A stretch of 64,000 nt of DNA from Hirudo medicinalis (lineage: Eukaryota; Annelida; Clitellata; Hirudinida; Hirudinidae), in NCBI GenBank assembly GCA_011800805.1, contig MPNW01000185.1:85234-149233 (forward strand). The letters are read 5' to 3'. Numbering within the stretch: position 1 is the first letter of the stretch; each line of letters begins with the position of its first letter. A program made the translations under genes and the position numbers. Below, in pieces: positions 12,492 to 24,272 of this stretch. Under the pieces are notes generated by a model. That model was given only the letters and a program-made list of their open reading frames with translations, had not been told where the DNA came from and ran no database searches.

Positions 12492-13349
12492 TGGTCGACG
12501 TCAACATTTCGCGCAATTTCACAGACGCCTGCGGCACATCCGAGACTGTACATAAGACTGAACGCGATGACATTCCCATATTTTCCCTCTTCATTTCATT
12601 TTTGTTGTGTGATTTTTGTCAGACTTAATTTCCAGTTTCTGTCTGCTGTTGTCTGAGTTTCTCAATTTCTGACAATCCCTATTTATTTTTATCGTTTTTA
12701 GACTCGCAGTAGCCGGTTAACAATTTTTATTCCTTAAAAATTATCAGCCCTTTAATACTCTCCATGTCAAGTGATCAAATGAGAAGCAAAAAAAAATACG
12801 AACGAACAAAGAAACGCAGAAGAGCAAGCACCAACGAACATTTACAGTCCCAGCTGTGCAGGCGGAGGGGAGAACAATTGAAACGGACGGAAAGACAAAT
12901 TTTTAAATGTAACAAACGAGCAAAATGTTTACGAGTACATGTCAATAACAAGTGACTACTTGACAAACGCTCACGTAAAAAGGCGATCGGTCGTGCATTG
13001 ACACTTGTCGGAGGAACGCAGATTGTCATAACTTGGGTGGGATTAGGAAAAAAATGTTGACCTCTTATTCTCAGAACAAGATTCGACCAAATTAGCTACA
13101 ACTCGCAACAGTGATGTTCCTGGTCATCACTGCATGCTAGCCCCCAACACGGTAGAGAACGAGTCCAGTCGCTGGCTACATAAGAAACTTAAGTAAGATT
13201 GTTCAGCTAAGGAGTTAAAAGAGAGTACATCACAAACGTTCTTAAAACTATTATTGATGGTTTTTTTCGAGAATGCCCACTATCTTGACATAGCAAGTCA
13301 GCAAAGTAATGAACGGAACTTGATGCATCGACCGACGGCTGCCATCCGA
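12492..13349. other. Convergent 3' region between ECT2 and the propeptide-like gene
   Basis: Contains the 3' UTRs of two convergent genes. A purine-rich AGAAGCAAAAAAAAATACG-like stretch near 12780 gives spurious basic and Cys-rich frames on the two strands. I find no cysteine-knot exon here on the minus strand. Confidence 0.4.
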
Positions 13350-16300
13350 TCAGACTTTCAAGTTGCTCGGCGTCCCATAGCTGACGCCGATGAGGATCGG
13401 CCCTTTTTTCAACTTGGTCATCTGAGACACCATCAAGTGTGGCATGGAGAAGGAGGAGTTGACTGTAAATGGATTTCATGGATTAAATGGAGTTTGGCTA
13501 TATTAAGAACAATAAGTAAATGCAGCAAAATTAAGTTATTATAAGGAGTTATTTATAAATCATTGTCATGATTTGCATGAGGCTGGAGAGGAATAACCAA
13601 ACCATTCTGGATGTTTGTGCATCTGTGCTTGATGAAGAGATACTCTGGCTGGAAATAGCGTCCTTTGTCATTCTCCAATAACAGAGTTATACCCCATGGC
13701 TTCAGACGGGAAGGCTCTCTTTTTGATCTACTGTCGCGTTGAAACTTGGAGAACTCCTTGCCGAGCTGAACTTTGATCCAGCGTCTCTTGCCCGGGACGA
13801 CCTTCACACTCTTGAGGAGGTAGGTACTGCTGCTGTCTGAACATTACGTTACGATCTTGACAATCTTGTGAGTTTCATGAAGAAATTATATGAATTATGC
13901 TACGATTCTTGAATTTCATGGCTAAAATATCTGGGTATTTCATGACACAAGTTTAAGGTAATAATACAAATTATCAGAAATCAAATTAGCTGGTTAATTA
14001 CTAAACATACAAGTTTGTATAACAACCTGATTGCTTGTTGGTGATCCCATAGATTTTCAAGTAGATATTTGATCTTTTTGAAACTATAAGCAAAATATAC
14101 ACAATAGCAAAGTAAACTTAAAGTTTGTTTACTAGTTAAGTTTGACTAAATGATGATCACTTCATGCAATAATGTGATAATAATTATTATATGAGCAGAC
14201 AAATATTTTGGAGCCAACTGGAATCTGTTGATCATAAAATGGGGAAAAAACTTAATGGTTTTTATTTTTTGTGATGAACAGCAACAATTACACAATGACG
14301 CAATGCAGAGCAAGATGGCAACAGAATAATAAAAATAATCATCATCATTATTATAATATAATCCTTATTATATTATATTATTACATTATATTAATAATTA
14401 TATTATATTATATAAATATATTATATTATATTATTATTAATGTTAATTAATATTAATATTAATGATTATATTATAATAATGATAATATAATAATTAATAC
14501 TACTACTAATAATAATAATTTCTGTCTGAAGGTCATCTTGAGCTATGATGAGGGACATTTAAATATTTGGAGTGAGTTTTATATACATATAAATTTTTCA
14601 ATTTAATGGTCAAGAAAATATATAGTTTCAAAGAAAAAACAATATTACAATAATAATATTAATTCTTCATTATTATAATTTTAAAAAATGAGAAAATATT
14701 ATAATTACAGTAATTATTATTATTATTATTATTATTACAATAGTAAAGCTCTGTTTGGGTTCTTAACATTGCAACATCAACAACATTTTCATTATTAACA
14801 ATTATACGTCAGGTTAATGATGCAACAAAAAACATAATAACAGAGCTTCTGTTAGTCGTAATGACAACAACATCATTATTATGACATAATAACAACAATA
14901 TTAACATAATACAACATAATAACAATAATACATCATTATGACTGATGATGATCATATTTCACAATTATTTCCTTTTGAAATAATGAAAGAATCATACATG
15001 TTCCTTTCCAAACTGAAACGTTTTCTGGGACGTAACAAAGCAATGATTCACTAGCGAACATTCACACATGTGCGATCCATAAAACAATAACGTCAAGCAC
15101 ATAACAATGGCAACAGCCATTTCAACCAACTCTTGACTCCTTTTTTGTGAAGTTTCAGGTTGAGATTCATGGAGACGACCTTCAGCGACTCCATGTCCCT
15201 CCTCTTCTCGTAGAAGTTGCTTGCCTCGAACAGGAACGAAACGTCGGCAAGTGACTGATCCTTCATGTCCGCAGACAGCAAATTTGGACCTGCAACGAAT
15301 GGATGAAAATGTCGAATAATGTGACATAGCAGGCATTCCTAAAATTGATAATTAAATGAAGATTCAGTGAGGCTCACAATGAGCGATAGAGGTGCTTTTA
15401 TTACCATGGCTTCATTATATCTAGGAATGTAAGACTTGAGAAAATTGTAAACTTTGAAAAGGTTGTAAAGAGGTTGAATTCTCACAGAATTGATTATAAA
15501 TGTTGTTATTAGAAGTTTATCCATGAGCATAAATTGAACCAAGACACTGACACAAACCATATGAGGAAAAATTTGTTTTTAAATTAAGAATTAGGAATTT
15601 TAAGGTAAACTCTAAATTCGTAAAAAAAAAATAAGTTGGGATGTCATGCCCATTATTGCACAAAAGTCAGAAGATTCTATTATCAATTCAACCTAACCAA
15701 ATTATCAATTTCATGCCACCATGAAACAGATGGCCAAGTGGAATTGTCAGCTCAGAAGGAATTTCTTCATAATTAATTTTAAATGTTTAATTAGCAGACA
15801 AAACTAAAAAATCTAGGACATTTCAACAATAGAGAACGAGGCATCAACGAGCAAAGGAAGCAAGTGTTGGATAACAAATCATCAACAATGTTGTAAAACA
15901 ATAACTAGTCTGCAGTAAGCAACAACAGTGGGCATGCAGGCGTGATTATAGCAAAAGTCATAATGTGTCGTGTTCGCAACCCAGCTTGAACCGCCAGGGA
16001 GCGCCCTCAAGTAGGTGCACTATATAATTGGTGGATCGATTAAAAACTGCCTTTGCATCTTGTTTGGATACATGCAGCACCCAAAAGATTGGATAAATAC
16101 AGAAATAAACTTTTTTGTAAAAAAAATCTTCAAATGTCCATTTCAACAGTTTTCAGTTCACATTTTTTGTTTTATTTAAAATAAAGGACAATTTAAAATA
16201 AAGAATGTGTTCACTTGCAACCTATCCATAACGTTTCCAATGTATCAAAAATCCAAGTTAACAAAACAAGGCATTTTCATCTTATTCATCCCCCAGCTAA

Positions 16301-16966
16301 CCTGCTAAGCTATCATTTGTGTTTCATATTGTATCAGGTCATGGTCCAGCCCATTAGATTTATCAATTAAGTAAGCATCAAAAACCAGAAATATAACAAA
16401 ATCACTCACACAGAGGTGGTGCAATGATGCACCGGTTGCTGTCTTGGCTTTTGTTTCTGTCACGCAAGTTCCTCTTGTCAGATTTCTTGTCTAGAGAAGC
16501 CAGGCAAGCAGATGTTCTCCTGCCGATAGCTTGCTTTTCATTCTCGGTCAGGTTGTAAAAAGACTGGTTCGAGTGGTTCTTTATCCGATGGTAGAGTTGA
16601 ACGAGGATGTTCATTTTGAAAAACTCTTGAGCCCTTTAATTAACCTTTGTTGACTTATATAATATTATTTATTTAATAACTAATGCACTCCAAAACAATG
16701 CAAAAAGCAGAGACTGCAATCTACATTGACATCCAAGCCCATAACTACAAGCAAAGTTGCATTACCTATTCCTAAAAGCTATAAAGAATTCCCAGTAAGA
16801 TAACAATGTAAATTAATGAGGAAATATCAGACCTAATTGAATCGACATTTGATTGCTTGTAATTTCTGCTGGCCGACGTAGTCTTAACTTCGACTTTGGC
16901 TGGAGCCACCGACTGCACACTCAGACATGCAAAAAGGGTTAATATCGATAGATATCTGTACGACAT
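13350..16966 (-). CDS. Secreted TGF-beta-propeptide-like protein without a cysteine knot
   Basis: Five minus-strand exons (16966-16833, 16633-16410, 15289-15131, 13836-13603, 13462-13350) join in compatible phases (2,1,1,1) into 287 aa. An N-terminal signal peptide (MSYRYLSILTLFACLSVQS) is followed by VDSIRAQ, like the first helix of TGF-beta-family propeptides. Then come an N-glycosylation-rich basic segment (NHSNQS, NLT), a Cys pair around CIIAPPLC, a strand region (SLADVSFLFEASNFYE, then MNLNLKLHKK), and RRWIKVQLG plus WGITLLLEN, matching the propeptide W-x-V and W-G-L strands. The protein ends GVSYGTPSNLKV, with no RXXR-plus-seven-Cys mature ligand. The propeptide assignment is inference from pattern. 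The exon 3-4 junction (15131/13836) is the weakest splice. An extra exon in the long AT-rich third intron cannot be excluded. Confidence 0.5.
14300..14530. repeat. AT-only low-complexity tract in intron
   Basis: Dense ATA/TAT/AAT simple sequence inside intron 3 of the propeptide-like gene. Further imperfect AAT/AAC tracts continue to about 14940. No coding signal. Confidence 0.8.
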
Positions 16967-18797
16967 TCCGTCTCAGAGTGATTCCTAACTTATAAGTAAA
17001 ATGTCCTTTTACGTAGTCCTCTGAGCTTCCAATGAGTTTCTTCTCAATTGCCAACTTTAGCGGAAACCGGAGAAGAGATGAGCCTAAAACATTTAAACTT
17101 TGTCTTATAGATGTCCGGATGAGGCGCTACTCATGCTCATACAACATTCTGCTATTTTAAGGCGATCTACGCACTTCTGAGCGATAGACGTAAACCATAG
17201 ACTCAGGACTTCAGGGAATGTTCGTATTTCTCATCTGTAAGTGTTCATAAGAAATAAAAGCGTACCTCTACTTTTACATTTATTTTTTACCACAGGAAAA
17301 GTGCGCATCTCGAATTCTATGTAAATCAAATTATTAAAGGCTGAACAGCGCGTTCCAGGAATCGCAAATTACACTCTCGCAACGCACAAAAATAACTGGA
17401 AAACATCTCAATCATGTATTTCGAAAAAAGATTCCATTTCTATCAGCATAACTCTTAACAAAAAGAGCATAAACACGTCCAAAAGACACGTTATAAAAGC
17501 GTTACATGATCAACAGTTACCTATCAAGTATAAATGGGTTAAAAACACTGAAAACAAGCGCTTATAAGTTAGCAGGCAGGCGAATCAAACAATGAATGTT
17601 AGCTTTCATCATCTCAACATTATTGATTGTCATGAACCTGTCACATTCCATTGCAACACTTGTGGAGTTAGTAACAAGACTGCACATTTTGCATGGACTA
17701 CTGTTTGAAGACTGCACCACAATTATCTTAAAATAGATTTCCACATCCAAAATTTAAAAGAAATGAAATTTACATGAACAATTTACATGGTCGCCACTTG
17801 ACAGGTCAGAAGGAAAAATGGAAAATATTGAAACTGGAAAAGAAATCATGTGCCCCTCGATGCAGGGCTGACAGATGCTACACGATTACATAAATATGCA
17901 AATGCTTAAATTCATGATTGGCCTCTTTCAATAAAGTAAATGTTTATAAGTATCAATTTCACGATGTTCGAATCAATGTGATCAGACCTCCAATTTAATA
18001 AAAACTGCTCAACTGCTCAAAAAACTGTTCCTTTCAAAGAACGAAAAAACTCAAAGTGGATTAATAATTCGGACCTTCGAATAAATACTCGGTTGTATTC
18101 CACCAGTCGCGTGTCTTGAGGGCAGTGGATTGTAACAAGATCCCTCCAAAGCAAACATGCATTATGATGATGATCACAGTAAAACAAACACCAGACAGAT
18201 TAGGATGGCCAACTGAGTACCAAGGCAGACTTGAGATCAAAAGATGGTAGCACACCATGTAAGGAATTAACAACGGTTTAACAATGGCTTTCAAAACAAA
18301 GTGCCACTCAAATTTCTAAAAACCATGGTCGACCTTACTGCAGAGAGGGATTGTGTAATGCCGAAGCCTATGAAGTTTCGTTTTCGAGGGTTTCATGACC
18401 GAATCACACAAACGATGGTAAAGTAAAGCGGCCGAAGCCACAGCTGAGGGAAAATAAAAGGAAAACCAATTCAAGGAGCATTCTCACGACTGGTCGTATT
18501 TTCTGGAATGAAAACTTTGAAAATAATCATCCAATCACTGACTTCACGAAAGCAAATAAATTAAAAAAAGGAAGGGAGCAAGGAAACAACCCATGTGCCA
18601 TTTTCCTTCCCCCCTCACACACGATACCACCGACGTCACAAACGTTGAGGAGAAACTCCAACATATTGGTCGAGGCTTGCGATAGAATTAATACTGATCG
18701 GCTAAACAATCGTTCCGAGCCCAACGACGCTAGCCCAGAGAACCAAACGACGACGGCGACTTTAGGTTGGATGGATGACAGAAATCCTTCGGATGCT
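16967..18797. other. Promoter side of propeptide-like gene and 3' UTR of ZDHHC gene
   Basis: No convincing exon on either strand. The part near 17000 should hold the promoter of the minus-strand secreted-protein gene. The part from about 17500 to 18797 follows the ZDHHC stop and probably holds its 3' UTR. The small open frames here show no family resemblance. Confidence 0.35.
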
Positions 18798-21700
18798 TCA
18801 TACCTTGTACTCGGTAATGTCGGAGTCTTTCCTGTCGACCGTGCTCCTTTTGCTGTGGTAAGCTTGCTGTTGGGAGCGCTCGTAGCCCGCCTGTTTCTGC
18901 CTCTGTTGATGCGGCATGCTGTTCGGATGGTGCTTCGATGACTTCCTGTCATCACACGAGAGGAGGCAGGCTCCTTCAGGCCTATGGAAATTTGAGGGAA
19001 CTACAGAGGCGGCCGATGCCTGACGAGAAGAGGCTCTCAAGGGCATGGCAGGACTCTTGTTTCTGCCGGCTCGATCGGGGCCGTGATGCTTCGTTTCGAC
19101 AGGCATTGAGGGGTACTGGTGATGATGGTGGTGGTGATGATGGTTCCTATTCAGTTGCTGAAATTGTTGAATATGTTGCTGCTGATGAAACTGCTGCTGC
19201 TGCTGTTGTTGTTGTTGAGTGTAGAGAAGGTGGGACTGCTGGGCTGAAGCCACCACTGCCAAGGGAGCAGGTGCCATAGAATTGGTCCCTATGGGTGAAT
19301 GAATGAGCGGGTATCCTCCGTTCGGGTAGGAAAATATTGGGGCAGTCATCGACGGCTTCTGGTGGGGCTGCTGCTGACCCCTGTTGTAGCCCTGAGGAGC
19401 ATGAATGAGGTTGTTTGCCTCGAAGGATTCTGTAGGTTGGTGATGGTGCAGGAGCGGTTTCTGGGAATGGAGGACTTCCTGAGCTTCTCTGCTGTTCATC
19501 TGCATCATCTGCTGATTCATCAAGAAAATAAAAACTAACTTTAGTGATCTTAATAACAATTATCAGCAGGCTCGTTTTAATTAGCCAATTTAAAAAATAC
19601 TTCTGTTGAACCCTGAGCATTTATTGAGCTGATTATAAAGACTGCTTAATTCTTAATATATTATAATCATGTGCTGGTTATTGATTCCAAATTAGTTACA
19701 GTTTACTTAAATTAATTCACGTTACCAAATTCTCCCATCTTAAAATATGCATAGTTTTCCACATAGCTTTCAAAAATTGAGGTCACAACTCTATTTTTAG
19801 CCAGCATTTCACACATCCACCCACACATCCATCCTACACTGCAATTATCTATCTCTAAATTTTCTGATTCAATTTGGATGAAAAAATTGAAAGATGGATA
19901 ATCAATCTAAATGAAGGATGGATGATCAATTTAACTGAAAAGTGGATGATCAATCTAATTGAAAGGTGGATGATCAGTCTGAATTTTTCTGATGATCAGA
20001 AAATGACATTAAAAAAACGACAAAGAAAAATTGATGAGTAATTAAAGCTACGGACATCTCGAAGGAATGATTAATATCTGGCCAGCATTAATTAATATCA
20101 ATTATTGATGACCACTAATCAATACAATCAACAACATGTGCAAATACCTTGCTGCAGCAACATCACAAACTGCTCCATTATCACTGCTTAAAAATGTGAA
20201 TCACATCTCAAATCCTTCAACTGAAGCCAAATGATGGCTTAAAACTCAAAGCTTTGTTTTGAAGCTTGTCATTAGAAAATACCATCAGCAGACTCCCACA
20301 AATTTGCAAACGTGAAATGCAAATATTGAGAGAATCCAAATTCAAACAGAATTTAAAGTCAAACAGGAATATAAGATTCAAGTTATATCATGCCATCATC
20401 ACCATCATCGTCTCAATCATCATCAAGATCCTCGGTATAACAAACAGACCTTGTTGTAGTCAGACTTGTTGCCCCTATGTGAACTCGTGTTGCTGGTTTC
20501 CATGTAAATCCTGACCACACTGTCTGAGGCATTGTATGATGCCCCAGAGAGAAGAACTGCCTTCGATCCTGTCATCCAACTGTTATTCCTCAGCAGGCTG
20601 CCAATAATGGACGGGCATCGTAAAAATGAAATGCAACATAACAAGGAGGAGGTTACATGAAACTCTGATTCATTACAGGAATGTGATGGAGATGGTAGTT
20701 GCTGTTATGAACATTGTCATTTTAATGTCATTTAATTGCAATTATCATGGAACTAGGTGTTGAAGAAATCTTGGAGAATTTGATGAACAATGATTATGTT
20801 GATATTAAAATGGTTGTCATGATTGCGATGACAAAATGACTTTATTGTCATCAATGAGGTCAAAGAGAAGAAATCTGAGAAAGTTGGATGATTTATGCGC
20901 AATGAGATTCTCAGAAGCCACTTGTATCTGAATGAATATCTGTAATACCATTGCAATTTATGCTCCTCAAAATAGATCGCAGCCAAAAACATCTTGAGAT
21001 TGCTCGAAGAAATTTTGAATTCTAATTTATGCAAATGAGATCAAAAGAATAATAATAATAATAATAATAATAAATGTCAATGCAAATCCATTTCCACAGC
21101 AAGATCACCATTTTATTTATTACTGATATCTGCACTAAGGCATGTTCTAAAACCAATAACAATGTAGACACCATCACAGCCACTCACCCGGGCCAAGTTG
21201 GTCCGCAGAAAAGGTAGCAGCAATTCCTGATGCACCCCATGTCGAATGGATTCTTGGTCCCTCTCATCTTGCCAGTGACCTGGTAGTACAATTTATTCAA
21301 CAATCAACATTTATCCATCTTCCTGTCAAATCGACTCACTCACCTGTTCGTTGGTTGTCCGTCCCCGACCGATTAGGACGACGTGGAAGCAGGTGAGACC
21401 GACTATGGGGATGCTGAGGATGCCAATAATTGCCATCAAAACGAGACTGATTGGCAGAAGTTAAGAAGTCAACACTTAACACCTGCAAATTTTTTGAGCA
21501 AGATGTTTTTCTGGCTTTTGCGTTTAAATATTTGCCGAGTGACGCTGACGTCGTTTCGACTCCGACGTAAACTCGTGACGTTATGCAAAACAACAAATGA
21601 CACGAGATGACAACATTCGGCCATGCAAACAGAACCTTAATCGTGAGCAAAGACCTCATGAAGATAACATCAAATTTCTAAATATAAATAAATTTTGCTT

Positions 21701-23492
21701 TATAAACCTCTTTGGTGGGCAATCATGCAAATAAGGCATTAATGTGAGCAATAGAGGGATTAATATTTTTTAATTACTAATTATAAGATAGAAACACTAT
21801 AACATTTAAGTCATTCAAATCACACCAACGGGAACTTAAAAGCTGGTTTTGCATTTTAAAAGTGTGTTTAATCAGAAATTGGGACACCAAAGGGCTTAAA
21901 AAGACCAAACTAATAGCTTTGCTAATAGGTTATTGATAACTCATTATTACTGTTACAATAATAATGACAATAAACAAGAATATAATTACCACTCCAACAT
22001 AATTACGCTTAATATATTATTAAAGTAATTATCGTCATGCCAAGGATACGAGATAATCTTCGGAGCCGTTTTGATGTCCTCGTTGCTCTTGAGGACAAAG
22101 AAGAGACAGAGCGTGAAGATGCTGATGATGTGCAGGGACAAGGAGACCAAGAACTGGAAGAAAAACCTGTAGTTCCGCCGACCGACGCAATTGTTCACCC
22201 ACGGGCAGTGGTGGTCGAACACCTGATCATCGATAAAACGAGCATCCGCTTGTTAATGCCAGATTAGTTTTAGTAGTTATAAATTGAATTAAAACATGAA
22301 AATAAATCGCTAAAAATGCATCTCGAATCACTGCTGATTCACTAAAAATTAACTTGTGGTGATGAGAAATGCTAACGAGATGAATGAGGATATGGAATTC
22401 AGTCTCCTTTTCTAAAATTTCAGCAATTTCATTTCCAAGTATTTTCATTTACCGCCATTCTCCGGGATTGAATGTCGACTTGCAAATTTGTTGTTTGAAT
22501 TTATATAAATCACTTTATTTTCACAATCGTAAACAATTAGCACTAAGTTGTTTAATTAAGGATGAGTTTTAAAGCAAATATTTAGTAAATTAAGACAATT
22601 AAGACACTTAGACAATTACAGGAGTTATTAATGTAATAGCATCACAAGATAATTCAGCAAAAAGAAAAGATCTCATTCTATTGATATGCTTTCAGGATGG
22701 TGAAATATTTATTGAAATGTGTTACTGCTGAAACTTCATAAATACAAATAAATATACAGTGATACACACATTAAAACACGATGACTTCAAACGAAGATAA
22801 CTTCAATCAATAATCTAATAAATAAATTCTGTCGCCAACCTCGATGCAACAGTCACACATGCTGCAGTGAGAACTCCTTGGGGGCCTGTAGAACTTGCAA
22901 GTTGTGCACCATTTCATCCTCACTGTCACCTTGTTTATTTCCACTGTCTTGTGCAGTGGAACTGGCATGTCACCGTCTCTCACTAGTTCGTTGCTGGCTG
23001 TAAGATGGAACCAAGGTGATAATTTTGGAGGTTGCTAAAGCTATGATAATTCAAATTATTAACTTTCATTGCAATAATCACTTGTCGATACAATAGGTTT
23101 GGGTTTGCAAATCTTCATCATGATTTGTAATTGCTTATTTGTTTTGTCTTAATGGAAAATATCTAATAAATCAAGCAATCCTACATTTTACTAACCCTTT
23201 GGATATACTCCTGGATCCATGAAAGTAGAAAATCCAAAGTTCGAAATAACAAATATAGTCAATATTGTTTGATAAACTGCTATTCCGACGGTATATTCGT
23301 ATACATAAAACGGGCATCTGCAATAAATCCAGCTTTTTAGTAAAGCCGAAAGTACGAAAAACAGACATGTTTTAGTGAAATTTAAAATGACAACACGTAC
23401 ATGAAGGCAAAAAACAGTCCCGTGCATATCAGCAGTACGCCCCAGGCGCATGTTGCAGGCAAAATCTTCGTTGACAGTTTACATGTAGGCAT
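18798..23492 (-). CDS. ZDHHC5/8: Palmitoyltransferase, ZDHHC5/8 type
   Basis: S-acyltransferase that transfers palmitate to cysteines of membrane-associated proteins. Exons (minus): 23492-23401, 23317-23196, 22997-22840, 22222-21990, 21446-21344, 21279-21188, 20597-20450, 19511-18798. Phases agree, giving about 553 aa. TM1 lies at about 10-30 and TM2 at about 42-62, ending in [10 protein letters not shown] as in ZDHHC5/8. The zinc-binding cysteine-rich domain follows ([18 protein letters not shown]), then the catalytic DHHC at 127-130 in [21 protein letters not shown]3 is at about 143-163 and TM4 about 200-220, then [12 protein letters not shown] and NPF, both hallmarks of this subfamily. The last 237 residues are a single-exon disordered tail with poly-Gln (about 9) and poly-His (about 8) runs, ending EYKV, a possible class II PDZ ligand. 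Intact. Confidence 0.95.
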
Positions 23493-24272
23493 TTTTGGCA
23501 ATTAATTTAAAAGTCCACACCGCCCCGGTGGCACCATTTGAAACTTGTCAATAATAACAATGTGAATCAACAAACCATCCGGAAGCTTTAAGATTCAAAA
23601 TTGTTTTAGAGATTTATACTTTCAACTATCTCAATACTTTTTAAATTTATTTGTTTTATTTATTGCAGCATAAGTATTTTGTTTACGAAAACAACCTGCT
23701 GTATACTTTTAATATAAATTAGAAGGAACTTAGAGGATGTATTAAAAACTTAGAACGAAATTTTAAAAAACTTTATAATAAATTAATTTTAGTTGAAATC
23801 TAACTGCTGCTTGGAAACCAATGTTATTGACAACAGTTGCGTTGCATAAGAGAGGCGGTGGTTCGAAATTTCTTGGTGCGGTTCAGCGAATAATCCAAAA
23901 ATCAGTCTTCTAGAAATTATTATTTTTTTTTCAACAAATTTAATATGTTCTTATGATGTGCCATCTTCCTGCGAATGTTTGTTTTTTCATGCATGTCAAC
24001 CAAAGAATATCTCTCTCTGACGTTCGTGTACAAGCGATACAAGGATTTCTCGCTGCTACTGTTTCAGGAGCAACCGTCATTGCTCACAAAGGCATTTGGC
24101 AAGAATAGGGCATCTTACTTATCCAAGAAAACTGATTCAGATATTTCTCTCACGAGTTCAACCGATAGTTGTAATCTGAACCAAAAATCGCACAGCGGTT
24201 CCAATAAAACAAAGCCAAAAAGTGGAAATTTTCAGAAGTCATCAGTTTGCGTCATTATCTAAAAATTTAACA
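23493..24272. promoter_or_regulatory. Divergent promoter region ZDHHC / RABEPK, with an upstream ORF
   Basis: 780 bp between two start codons on opposite strands. It must hold both promoters. On the + strand a 95-codon open frame (23975-24262) ends 10 bases before the RABEPK ATG. It resembles nothing I know and may be an upstream ORF in the RABEPK leader, or chance. Confidence 0.4.

Noticed and set aside
12775..13029. Cys-containing minus-strand frame (84 codons) downstream of the propeptide-like gene, considered as the missing cysteine knot
   Set aside because: The cysteine spacing does not fit a TGF-beta knot, it lacks the usual W..P..Y..C.G.C pattern, and no acceptor joins it in phase.
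18527..18955. 142-codon minus-strand frame and facing plus-strand frame
   Set aside because: They overlap the end of the ZDHHC tail and its 3' UTR in other frames and show no family resemblance.
19147..19620. 157-codon minus-strand frame
   Set aside because: Alternate-frame reading of the Gln/His-rich ZDHHC exon running into its intron.
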